The notes under the pieces were generated by a model. The model was not told where the DNA came from. It worked only from the letters and a program-made list of their open reading frames with translations, and made no database searches. DNA of 6,048 nucleotides, taken from the NCBI GenBank assembly GCA_018969885.1, contig JAGWXN010000203.1, positions 1-6,048 on the forward strand, read 5' to 3'. This document shows positions 1-6,048 of this stretch, one piece after another (position 1 is the stretch's first letter; the number at the start of each line of letters is the position of its first letter). This DNA is from Betaproteobacteria bacterium (lineage in GTDB: Bacteria; Pseudomonadota; Gammaproteobacteria; Burkholderiales; Burkholderiaceae). The translations under genes were made by a program, and so were the position numbers.

Positions 1-34
1 GCCTGGCGGCAGGCGCTCAGCGGCCAGTTGGAAT

Positions 35-628
35 TCAGCCGCCGGCAGGTTTGGCGGCTGCGCTCTTCGGGCGGAAGGCCTTGCAAACCGCCTCGTTGGT
101 TTCGATACGGGCGGCGCCAATCAGATCGAGGCAGTAGGGAACCGCAGCGAAAATGCCATGCACTTTCTGCGTGCCATCGGCGTTGCGAAGCCCTTCCAGC
201 GTCTCGCGGATCGACTTGGGTTGCCCCGGCAAATTAATGATCAGCGCCTGACCACGGATCACCGCGACCTGGCGCGACAGGATGGCCGTGGGCACGAAAT
301 TGAGGCTGATCTGACGCATCTGCTCGCCAAAACCGGGCATCTCCCGGTCGGCAACCGCAAGGGTGGCTTCGGGCGTGACGTCGCGCACCGCCGGTCCAGT
401 GCCACCCGTGGTGAGGATCAGACCACAGCCCTGTTGGTCGACCAGTTCGATGAGGGTTTGCTCAATGACTGGACGCTCGTCGGGGATGAGTCGGACCACG
501 GCTTCCCAGGGCGTGGTCAGAGCCTGTCCGAGCCACTGCTCCAGTGACGGAATGCCCTGATCTTGGTAGACGCCTGCCGAGGCCCGGTCGCTGATGGAAA
601 CGAGTCCGATTCGAATGGGGGAGGTCAT
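35..628 (-). CDS. mog: Molybdopterin adenylyltransferase (MogA)
   Basis: Cytosolic enzyme of molybdenum cofactor synthesis. It adenylylates molybdopterin with ATP, giving the MPT-AMP that MoeA uses for molybdate insertion. The 197-residue product is close to the usual MogA length (195 in E. coli) and closely resembles the E. coli protein throughout, as I recall that sequence. It starts with IGLVSISDRASAGVYQD (residues 7-23). The substrate loop TTGGTGPAVRDVTP spans 73-86, followed by ADREMPGFGEQMRQIS (93-108), LSRQ and LINLPGQPKSI (129-140). Asp50 and Asp83 match the two catalytic aspartates of the family (49 and 82 in E. coli). The C-terminal Ala/Pro/Lys tail is variable. The ATG overlaps the darP stop as ATGA and no clear Shine-Dalgarno precedes it, so translational coupling to darP is likely. 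The MogA-specific resemblance favours it over MoaB. Confidence 0.96.
   Translation of the reverse strand: MTSPIRIGLVSISDRASAGVYQDQGIPSLEQWLGQALTTPWEAVVRLIPDERPVIEQTLIELVDQQGCGLILTTGGTGPAVRDVTPEATLAVADREMPGFGEQMRQISLNFVPTAILSRQVAVIRGQALIINLPGQPKSIRETLEGLRNADGTQKVHGIFAAVPYCLDLIGAARIETNEAVCKAFRPKSAAAKPAGG
36..60 (-). repeat. Inverted repeat over the mog stop codon
   Basis: CAGCCGCC (36-43) and GGCGGCTG (53-60) form a perfect 8-bp inverted repeat with a 9-base loop. In the mog transcript this hairpin covers the last codons and most of the stop codon. What follows is AATTCC with no U-run, so it is not a standard intrinsic terminator. It may stall or protect the 3' end, or simply reflect the GC-rich Ala/Gly codons. 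Confidence 0.45.
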
Positions 629-1176
629 GGGGATGCTGAGGTGTTGAATTGCTCGGGGGCCTCTAGCGTGGCGCGCACCAGCCGAAACAACTCGCGATAT
701 CGGCGGCCATGCTGACCGGTTGCCACTTCCGCCCGGGCCTTATCGAGCAGGGTGGGGAGCGCGGCGCGGGTGTCGGGGTAACGCTCGAGCCAGATGTGGA
801 CGGCCGACGGATCACCCAGCAGGCGCTCTCGCCACTGCTCGGCTGCATGCATGCGAGCGGTTTCGGCGCGGTGCTGCTGGCGATCGCCTTCCAGCGCCTG
901 ATGGATGGAGTCGGAGTCTGCTTCGCGCATCAGCCGGCCGATGAACTGCATTTGCCGACGGCGCCCTTCGCGCGCCCGAATCCCGCGTGCGAGCCGGACA
1001 GCGTCAATCATGCGTTCGGTGACCGGCAACTGCAAAAGCCGCTCGTCGGATAGTTCGACCAACCGCTCGCCAAGCACCTGCAGCGCATGGCTGTCTCGCT
1101 TGCGCTGCGATTTGCTGGGTGGTTCGGAAAGGGCGTCGGGGACTGGGGGCTCGCCAGTCGCGGAGGAGCGTCGCAT
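625..1176 (-). CDS. darP: Ribosome maturation protein DarP (YjgA, DUF615)
   Basis: Member of the YjgA/DUF615 family. The E. coli protein DarP binds late 50S precursors and helps the peptidyl transferase centre mature. The product has 183 residues, the same size as E. coli YjgA. It shows the family signatures: a basic stretch SKSQRKRDSHALQVLGERLV (21-40) and EGRRRQMQFIGRLMR (70-84), then IHQAL (91-95), and a helical C-terminal half rich in Arg and Glu with LLDKARAE (143-150) and RRYRELFRLVR (158-168). The first 20 residues are Pro/Ser-rich and probably disordered. The ATG at 1176 is the only sensible start close to the divergent promoter region, although no good ribosome binding site precedes it. 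The stop overlaps the mog start by 4 bases, so darP and mog are probably one transcript. The family is clear; the exact function is taken from E. coli. Confidence 0.93.
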   Translation of the reverse strand: MRRSSATGEPPVPDALSEPPSKSQRKRDSHALQVLGERLVELSDERLLQLPVTERMIDAVRLARGIRAREGRRRQMQFIGRLMREADSDSIHQALEGDRQQHRAETARMHAAEQWRERLLGDPSAVHIWLERYPDTRAALPTLLDKARAEVATGQHGRRYRELFRLVRATLEAPEQFNTSASP

Positions 1177-1196
1177 GAGGTGGGCGCGGCTATGCG

Positions 1197-1225
1197 CTGA
1201 GTCAGACCAGGGCAGTTGCTATGAT
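1197..1225 (+). promoter_or_regulatory. Putative sigma70 promoter of pmbA-greB (extended -10)
   Basis: The hexamer TATGAT (1220-1225) matches the -10 consensus at 5 of 6 bases. It is preceded by TG one base upstream (1217-1218), the extended -10 arrangement. A weak -35, CTGAGT (1197-1202), lies 17 bases upstream. Transcription would begin near 1232, giving a leader of about 20 nt before the pmbA ATG. The motif lies in the only noncoding stretch between divergent darP and pmbA. This is motif reading only. Confidence 0.5.
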
Positions 1226-1240
1226 ACCGCGCTCTTCACA

Positions 1241-1245
1241 AGGGA
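1241..1245 (+). promoter_or_regulatory. Ribosome binding site that sets the pmbA start
   Basis: AGGGA lies 2 bases before the ATG at 1248 and 5 bases before the ATG at 1251, so the second of the tandem ATGs has the better spacing. The longer reading frame from the ATG at 1221 would begin inside the predicted -10 box and has no such site, so it is unlikely to be the true start. Confidence 0.6.
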
Positions 1246-1250
1246 CCATG

Positions 1251-2591
1251 ATGTTCGATCACGATCAGCAGCGGCTTCGCGAGATGGCAGAGACGATGCT
1301 GCGGCGCGCGCGCGAATTAGGCGCGAGCGACGCTGCGGTGGATGTGTCCGAGAACACGGGCTTCTCGGTTAACGTCCGGCGCGGCCGGGTGGAAACGATC
1401 GAACAGCACCGCGACAAGGGAATCGGTATCACCGTGTTTGTCGGCAAGCGCCGAGGGCATGCGAGTTCATCGGATTTCAGCGCCCGTTCGCTCAATGAAA
1501 CCGTTGACGCAGCCTGGCAGATCGCGCGTTTTACTGCCGAAGATGAGTGTGCCGGTCTGCCCGACCCCGACACCCTCGCGCTTCGCTACCCGGAGTTGAA
1601 CCTGTTTCATCCTTGGGGCATTCCAGTCGATGAGGCGGTGCGGATTGCCTGTGAGGCAGAGGCGGCGGCCTTCGACACCAGCCGGTTGATTCGCAACTCT
1701 GAAGGCGCTTCGGTGTCAGTGAGTCACGGTCAGTTTGTTTCGGCCAATACGCTTGGATTTTCTGGCGGATACCCCTACAGCCGCCATTCGATTTCATGCG
1801 CGCCCATTGCCGGCTCGGGTCGGAAGATGCAGCGCGACGACTGGTATTCGTCCCATTGCAATCCGCTCAAGCTGGCCGATCCGGCCGCGCTTGGGCGCTA
1901 TGCCGCCGAGCGCGCGCTGGCGCGACTGGGGGCGCGCAGGCTTTCCACGCGCAAGGTGCCGGTGCTTTTTGAAGCGCCGCTCGCCTGCGGGCTGCTGGGC
2001 CATCTGGTGCAGGCGGCAAGTGGCGGAGCGCTTTACCGCAAGTCGAGCTTTCTGGTCGACGCGTTGGGATCAACGCTTTTTGCGCCTCACATCAACATTC
2101 TTGAAGACCCGCACCAGCGAGGCGAGCCGGGTAGCGCCCCCTTCGACAGCGAGGGCTGCGCGACCCATCGGCGCGCTGTGGTTGAGTCGGGTGTCCTGAA
2201 GGGCTATTTCCTCTCAACCTATTCGGCGCGCAAGTTAGGCATGAAGACCACCGGAAATGCGGGCGGGTCGCACAACCTGCGGCTCACCAGTCGACGGACC
2301 CGTCGGAGCGATTCGCTGGAGGCGATGCTCGCCAAACTCGGTACCGGCCTGTTTGTGACCGATCTCATGGGGCAGGGGGTCAACTATGTGACGGGCGATT
2401 ATTCGCGCGGCGCGGGCGGCTACTGGGTCGAAGGCGGGAAAATCGCCTATCCGGTTGAAGAAATCACCATCGCCGGCAATCTGCGCGAGATGTTTGCAGG
2501 TATCGCCGCAGTGGGCGCCGATGAGCTCACGCGAGGCACCAAACGCTCGGGGTCGGTGCTGATCGAAGCCATGTCAGTGGCTGGCACCTGA
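1251..2591 (+). CDS. pmbA: Metalloprotease-family protein PmbA (TldE)
   Basis: PmbA/TldE subunit of the TldD/TldE protease. In E. coli the pair degrades unfolded peptides, completes microcin B17 maturation and acts on the CcdA antitoxin. The catalytic zinc motif HExxxH belongs to TldD. It is absent here, as expected for PmbA, where GHLVQAASGG (250-259) is found instead. From the ATG at 1251 the protein has 446 residues (450 in E. coli). Family landmarks are VETIEQHRDKGIGITVFVGK (47-66), FDSEGCATHRR (298-308), LSTYSARKLGMKTTGNAGGS (321-340), GTGLFVTDLMGQGVNYVTGD (364-383), YSRGAGGYWVEGG (384-396) and PVEEITIAGNL (401-411). An Arg-rich stretch SRRTRRSD (347-354) lengthens a loop that is shorter in E. 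coli. The start is chosen from AGGGA at 1241-1245; the ATG at 1248 is equally open. greB follows after 14 bases, so the two are probably cotranscribed. Confidence 0.95.
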   Translation: MFDHDQQRLREMAETMLRRARELGASDAAVDVSENTGFSVNVRRGRVETIEQHRDKGIGITVFVGKRRGHASSSDFSARSLNETVDAAWQIARFTAEDECAGLPDPDTLALRYPELNLFHPWGIPVDEAVRIACEAEAAAFDTSRLIRNSEGASVSVSHGQFVSANTLGFSGGYPYSRHSISCAPIAGSGRKMQRDDWYSSHCNPLKLADPAALGRYAAERALARLGARRLSTRKVPVLFEAPLACGLLGHLVQAASGGALYRKSSFLVDALGSTLFAPHINILEDPHQRGEPGSAPFDSEGCATHRRAVVESGVLKGYFLSTYSARKLGMKTTGNAGGSHNLRLTSRRTRRSDSLEAMLAKLGTGLFVTDLMGQGVNYVTGDYSRGAGGYWVEGGKIAYPVEEITIAGNLREMFAGIAAVGADELTRGTKRSGSVLIEAMSVAGT

Positions 2592-2605
2592 GGGTTGTTG
2601 CGGCC

Positions 2606-3160
2606 GTGAGCAAAGCTTTTGTTCGCGACGATGCCGACGCGGCGGACGACGAAGCCGACGCGCCCGGCGTCGAGGCCATCCCGGCCGGCTCAAAAAACTA
2701 CATCACGCCGGCTGGGCATCAGCGGTTACGTAAAGAGCTGCTGCATCTTCTAGATGAAGAGCGGCCAGAGGTTGTACGGGTGGTGTCCTGGGCCGCTTCG
2801 AACGGCGACCGGTCGGAAAATGGTGATTACCTCTACGGCAAAAAAAGACTGCGCGAAATCGACCGGCGGATTCGTTTCCTCACCAAACGGCTGGAGTTGG
2901 CAGAAGTGGTGGATCCCGAGCTTCGGCGCGGTACCACCCAGGCTTTCTTCGGCGCCACAGTCCGATTTCTGAGAAATGGCGAACGAGAAGAGACCGTGAC
3001 CATCGTTGGGGTGGATGAGGTGGATCCCGCTACCGGTCGAATCAGCTGGATCTCGCCGGTAGGGCGGGCGCTGCTGAAAGCGAATGAAGGCGACCTGGTC
3101 AGTCTCAAAGTGCCAGACGGGGTGGACGAACTCGAGGTGGTTGAGGTTCGTTACGGCTAG
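2606..3160 (+). CDS. greB: Transcription elongation factor GreB
   Basis: Enters the secondary channel of RNA polymerase and stimulates cleavage of backtracked RNA, rescuing stalled complexes. The product has 184 residues against 158 in E. coli. The difference is an N-terminal acidic segment (Asp/Glu-rich, residues 8-23) ahead of the canonical start at about NYITPAGHQRLRKEL (31-45). The N-terminal coiled coil carries the GreB signature EERPEVVRVVSWAASNGDRS (51-70). Asp68 and Glu71 in GDRSEN correspond to the coiled-coil tip acids D41 and E44 that support RNA cleavage. YGKKRLREIDRRIRFLTKRL (77-96) also points to GreB over GreA. The C-terminal FKBP-like domain includes FFGATVRF (114-121), TIVGVDEVD (132-140) and SPVGRALL (150-157). 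The start is GTG. GAGGG at 2590-2594, overlapping the pmbA stop, is a plausible ribosome binding site 11 bases away, and no other in-frame start exists nearby. The stop shares CTAG with the spoT stop. Confidence 0.96.
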   Translation: MSKAFVRDDADAADDEADAPGVEAIPAGSKNYITPAGHQRLRKELLHLLDEERPEVVRVVSWAASNGDRSENGDYLYGKKRLREIDRRIRFLTKRLELAEVVDPELRRGTTQAFFGATVRFLRNGEREETVTIVGVDEVDPATGRISWISPVGRALLKANEGDLVSLKVPDGVDELEVVEVRYG

Positions 3161-5403
3161 TGGTGACGGCTGATTCGCGAAACCTCTGGCAGGCGCCGCA
3201 GGTTACGTAGCACGCGGGCCAGATGGACCCGGTCGCGTACCATCAGAATGAATCGAAGCGAGGCAACGCGTTCAGCGCTTTCGTCCATGGAGACATGCGC
3301 GATATTGGCTTCGCTCGCAGCGATTTCGGCAGCCACTCTGCCCAAGACGCCCCGGTCGTTGCGAACACTGACCTCCAGTTCGGAGCGGAAGGTGCCGCTG
3401 ACCTGCTCGGACCAATCAACATCGACCCAGCGTTCGGCATCGCGGTCGCGCTGGCGTAGCGCCGTGCTGCAGTCGGCCCGATGCAAGACCAGCCCGTGTC
3501 CGCCGCGTAGATGACCGAGCACGGCGTCGCCCGGCAGCGGAAAGCAGCAAGTGGAATAGGTGACCGCGCTGCCCTCGTTACCGGTGACCACCATGGGGGC
3601 GGGCCGCGGCAGCATGAGCGCGGCCGGCGTGGCGGCCGTTTGCAGCGCGATGCTGCGCGCGACGACGGGCGCCAGCCGCTTCCCGAGACCAATGTCTGCG
3701 TAGAGCTCTTCGATGTTGCGAACGCCCGAGTCGCGGATTGCGCGGTCGAGCACCGTGGTTTCGAGCGAACCGAGCGTGATGCGAAGCGCCGCGAGTGACT
3801 GCTCAAGGAGCCGACGCCCCAGCTCTGCGGATTCCCGATAACTCAGTGTGCGCAGACTGTGCCGGATACTGGCGCGCGCCTTGCCCGTGCGCACGAACGC
3901 GAGCCAGCTCGGATCTGGACGCGAGGCGGAGTCGGTGAGCACCTCCACCACGTCGCCGTTGACCAGTTCGGTACGCAATGGCACCAGCTCTTCGTTGACC
4001 CGGCAGCCCACCGCGCGATCGCCGATGTCGGTGTGAATCGAGTAAGCGTAGTCGAGTACAGTGGCTCCGCGCGACATCGCGCGAATCTCGCCCCGGGGCG
4101 TGAACACATACACCGCATCGGGGAAGAGATCGACCTTGACATGCTCGATGAATTCCAGCGAGTCGCCGGTTTGACTCTGGATGTCGAGCAGGGACTGCAG
4201 CCACTGATGGGTGCGCGTGTGTAGTTCGGAGAAGCTGACGTGATGCGCCTTGTAGAGCCAATGCGCCGCTACGCCGGACTGCGCAACACGTTGCATTTCG
4301 TGCGTACGAATCTGAAACTCGACGGGTGTGCCGAACGGTCCGACCAGCGTGGTGTGCAGCGACTGGTAGCCGTTGATCTTTGGAATGGCGATGTAGTCTT
4401 TGAACCGACCCGGGACCGGCTTGAAGGTGGTGTGGAGTGCCCCCAGCGCGAGGTAGCACTGCGGCACTGTGTCGACGATGACCCGCATGCCATAGATATC
4501 GAGCACCTGCGCAAATGACAGATGCTTCTCGCGCATCTTGGTGTGAATGGCATAGATGGATTTTTCGCGCCCCTGCACCTGGGCGCCCTGCACACCAGCC
4601 TCGGGCAGCGCCTTGTTTGCGGCCTCGAGAATGCGCCCGAGCACTTCACGGCGGTTGCCGCGCGCGGCCTGCACGGCCTTCTTGAGCGTGCGATAGCGAA
4701 ACGGGTGGGTAGACCGGAAAGCGAGGTCCTGCAGGTCGCGGTAGAGGGTATTGAGCCCCAGACGGTGTGCGATGGGTGCGTAGATGTCCAGGGTTTCCTG
4801 CGCAATGCGTCGCTGCCTGGGCCCGGGCAGCGCCTCAAGTGTCTGCATGTTGTGCAGCCGGTCGGCGAGCTTGATCAGAATGACCCGCACGTCGCGGGCC
4901 ATGGCGAGCAGCATTTTCCGAAAGCTCTCTGCCTGCTGGTGCTCTTTGGAGGCGAATTCGATCCGGTCGAGCTTGGAAACGCCATCGACGATGTCAGCGA
5001 CCGCAGAGCCGAATCGTTCGGCCAGGATCTGCTTGGCAACCGTGGTGTCTTCGATGACGTCATGGAGGAGGGCCGCCATGAGGGAATCGGCATCCAGTCG
5101 CCAGCCGGACAGGATTTCTGCCACCGCGATCGGGTGCGAGATGTAGGGCTCGCCGCTTGAACGAAACTGACCGAGATGCGCCTGATCGCCAAAGCGATAG
5201 GCCTCACGGATGCGGCGCAGGTCGTCTTCGCCGAGGTACTCACCTGCCCGCTGCATGAGCGTGGCAAGCGAAACGATCTTACGTTCGTCGGCAGGCGCAG
5301 TGAACCCACCGTTGCCGCCCCCGGGTGGCGGACGCTTTCCGGAAAATGAGTCGTGCGAGGGGGGCCTGGACCCCGTCGCAACGCTGGCGAGTCGCTCGAC
5401 CAT
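3157..5403 (-). CDS. spoT: Bifunctional (p)ppGpp synthetase/hydrolase SpoT
   Basis: Long RelA/SpoT-homologue enzyme setting the level of the alarmone (p)ppGpp. It hydrolyses it to GDP/GTP and pyrophosphate and can make it from ATP plus GDP/GTP. The 748 residues hold all expected domains. In the HD hydrolase, H90, H114-D115, E118-D119 (HDVIEDT) and N185 (DRLHNM) are all present, so hydrolysis should be intact. The synthetase has KSIYAIHTKM (281-290), D302, the RFKD motif (333-336) typical of bifunctional enzymes, GYQSLHTT and E362 in EFQIRT. Next come a TGS domain (about 422-490), a helical region, a Cys motif with C619, C620, H641 and C645, and an ACT domain (about 672-745). Residues 1-40 are a Pro/Gly-rich extension absent from E. 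coli SpoT. The ATG lies 20 bases after the rpoZ stop with no obvious Shine-Dalgarno. The intact HD centre excludes a RelA-type synthetase-only enzyme. Confidence 0.97.
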   Translation of the reverse strand: MVERLASVATGSRPPSHDSFSGKRPPPGGGNGGFTAPADERKIVSLATLMQRAGEYLGEDDLRRIREAYRFGDQAHLGQFRSSGEPYISHPIAVAEILSGWRLDADSLMAALLHDVIEDTTVAKQILAERFGSAVADIVDGVSKLDRIEFASKEHQQAESFRKMLLAMARDVRVILIKLADRLHNMQTLEALPGPRQRRIAQETLDIYAPIAHRLGLNTLYRDLQDLAFRSTHPFRYRTLKKAVQAARGNRREVLGRILEAANKALPEAGVQGAQVQGREKSIYAIHTKMREKHLSFAQVLDIYGMRVIVDTVPQCYLALGALHTTFKPVPGRFKDYIAIPKINGYQSLHTTLVGPFGTPVEFQIRTHEMQRVAQSGVAAHWLYKAHHVSFSELHTRTHQWLQSLLDIQSQTGDSLEFIEHVKVDLFPDAVYVFTPRGEIRAMSRGATVLDYAYSIHTDIGDRAVGCRVNEELVPLRTELVNGDVVEVLTDSASRPDPSWLAFVRTGKARASIRHSLRTLSYRESAELGRRLLEQSLAALRITLGSLETTVLDRAIRDSGVRNIEELYADIGLGKRLAPVVARSIALQTAATPAALMLPRPAPMVVTGNEGSAVTYSTCCFPLPGDAVLGHLRGGHGLVLHRADCSTALRQRDRDAERWVDVDWSEQVSGTFRSELEVSVRNDRGVLGRVAAEIAASEANIAHVSMDESAERVASLRFILMVRDRVHLARVLRNLRRLPEVSRISRHH

Positions 5404-5423
5404 AGGGAGCGACGCGCCCGGGC

Positions 5424-5627
5424 TCAGGTGGGAACCCGGCGCAGCATTTCCTGGCCGACTTTACCGGCCGCGATTTCGCGAAGCGCCGTGACCGTGGGTT
5501 TGTCGCGCGACTCGAGCTTGGGCGCATGACCCTGCGCCAGCATGCGCGCCCGGTAGGTGGCCGCCAAGGCGAGCTCGAACCGGTTCGGGATTTGCTTCAG
5601 GCAGTCTTCAACGGTGATGCGTGCCAT
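5424..5627 (-). CDS. rpoZ: RNA polymerase omega subunit
   Basis: Small subunit that helps beta-prime fold and join the core RNA polymerase. In E. coli the N-terminal residues of omega contribute to (p)ppGpp binding site 1 at the beta-prime/omega interface. The product has 67 residues, much shorter than the 91 of E. coli but, as I recall, usual for betaproteobacteria. It begins [20 protein letters not shown] (1-20), keeping the MAR start that contacts the alarmone, followed by [10 protein letters not shown] (21-30) and [19 protein letters not shown] (40-58). The longer open frame upstream runs back through the spacer into the gmk reading region and lacks omega similarity, so the ATG at 5627 is the start. 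It lies 34 bases after the gmk stop, and only a weak ribosome binding site is visible. It sits between gmk and spoT as in many proteobacteria. Confidence 0.97.
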   Translation of the reverse strand: MARITVEDCLKQIPNRFELALAATYRARMLAQGHAPKLESRDKPTVTALREIAAGKVGQEMLRRVPT

Positions 5628-5661
5628 GGTGGACCATTCGGAAGTGAAGAGGTGGGGCGAT

Positions 5662-6048
5662 TCAACGAGCCAGGCGCAACTGGGAGAACACCTCGGGGTT
5701 GCGCGCGAGCTGGCGCGAATACCGCAACCGAGCCGCGCGGACGACCGCGCGAAGTTGCTCGAGAGCGATGCCAAAGTCTTGATTGATAATAACATATTCG
5801 AACCGCTCGGCCTGCGCGAGTTCGGCCTGCGCGGCATCGATCCTGCGCTGGATCACACGCTCTGCATCCTGGGCGCGGGCGCGCAGCCGGCGCGCCAGTT
5901 CCTCGATTGAGGGGGGGGCGATAAAGATGCCGATCGCATCCGGGTAGAGGTGCTTTACCTGCTCCGCACCCTGGCAGTCAATCTCCAGGATGATGTCCTG
6001 GCCGGCGGCCATCTGCGCCTCGATCCAGGCCCGCGAAGTGCCGTAGAG
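5662..6048 (-). CDS. gmk: Guanylate kinase, C-terminal part (runs off window)
   Basis: Phosphorylates GMP to GDP with ATP, an essential step in guanine nucleotide supply. Only the last 128 codons are in the window. The start, including the P-loop, lies beyond position 6048. Fragment residues 2-6 are YGTSR, part of the GMP-binding segment. Then come [11 protein letters not shown] (21-31), IFIAPPS (41-47), the lid region LRRARAQD-like segment (53-61, reading RRLRARAQD), ERVIQRR (63-69), YVIINQDF (85-92) and AARLRYSRQ (105-113). The lid is normally R-x-R-G-x-D; here the Gly is Ala. NQDF replaces the usual N-D/E-DF. A run of eight C on the coding strand encodes A44-P45-P46. The frame is open to the window edge, so the gene looks intact. 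gmk is the upstream gene of the gmk-rpoZ-spoT order. Confidence 0.96.
   Translation of the reverse strand, partial: LYGTSRAWIEAQMAAGQDIILEIDCQGAEQVKHLYPDAIGIFIAPPSIEELARRLRARAQDAERVIQRRIDAAQAELAQAERFEYVIINQDFGIALEQLRAVVRAARLRYSRQLARNPEVFSQLRLAR

Noticed and set aside
158..547. A 129-residue plus-strand frame opposite mog
   Set aside because: The MogA frame on the minus strand explains the same bases with strong family similarity.
1181..1195. Possible sigma54-like GG-N10-GC element between darP and pmbA
   Set aside because: Only the GG and GC dinucleotides match and the rest of the consensus is absent; in GC-rich DNA this is expected by chance.
1221..1226. TATCAT on the minus strand as a -10 for darP-mog
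   Set aside because: It matches the hexamer at 5 of 6 bases but is just the complement of the pmbA -10, and no -35 is visible at a suitable distance.
2909..3029. GTGGATCCCG present twice in greB (2909-2918 and 3020-3029)
   Set aside because: Both copies encode V-D-P in unrelated parts of the protein; codon coincidence is enough to explain it.
3803..4459. A 218-residue minus-strand frame overlapping spoT in another frame
   Set aside because: The spoT frame here encodes the synthetase and TGS domains without a break; the alternative product is Arg/His-rich and featureless.
4522..5160. A 212-residue plus-strand open frame antisense to spoT
   Set aside because: It lies fully within spoT on the opposite strand, has no recognisable motif, and is the kind of long shadow frame GC-rich genes produce.
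5628..5837. Extension of rpoZ to a 137-residue product
   Set aside because: The added residues lie over the spacer and the out-of-frame 3' end of gmk and do not resemble omega; MARITVED at 5627 is the standard omega start.

Overview
This is a GC-rich, almost wholly coding stretch of chromosome holding seven recognisable housekeeping genes. It contains no RNA gene, mobile element, CRISPR array or large repeat that I can see. The best guess at the source is a betaproteobacterium, probably Burkholderiales-like. The omega subunit is the short 67-residue form with a betaproteobacterial-looking sequence, GreB carries an acidic N-terminal extension, greB lies tail to tail with spoT behind gmk-rpoZ, and pmbA is divergent from a darP-mog pair. 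The lineage call rests on remembered family patterns, not on a search.

Layout from left to right: mog (35-628, minus) and darP (625-1176, minus) form a pair that overlaps by 4 bases (ATGA). A 74-base divergent intergenic region (1177-1250) follows, with an extended -10 promoter for the rightward genes. Then come pmbA (1251-2591, plus) and, 14 bases later, greB (2606-3160, plus, GTG start). greB meets spoT (3157-5403, minus) head-on, and their two stop codons share one CTAG. Upstream of spoT on the same strand are rpoZ (5424-5627) and the C-terminal 128 codons of gmk (5662 to the window edge), giving the order gmk-rpoZ-spoT.

The right half is a stringent-response and transcription cluster. 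Gmk makes GDP, SpoT makes and degrades (p)ppGpp, omega forms part of a (p)ppGpp site on RNA polymerase, and GreB acts through the polymerase secondary channel. The left half contains the last-but-one step of molybdenum cofactor synthesis (Mog), a 50S ribosome assembly factor (DarP) and the TldE half of the TldD/E protease (PmbA).

I found no sign of a new system. The points worth a second look are small: the shared greB/spoT stop, a weak-RBS operon, the placement of the pmbA start, an altered lid motif and a C8 tract in gmk, N-terminal extensions on SpoT and GreB, and a hairpin over the mog stop codon.
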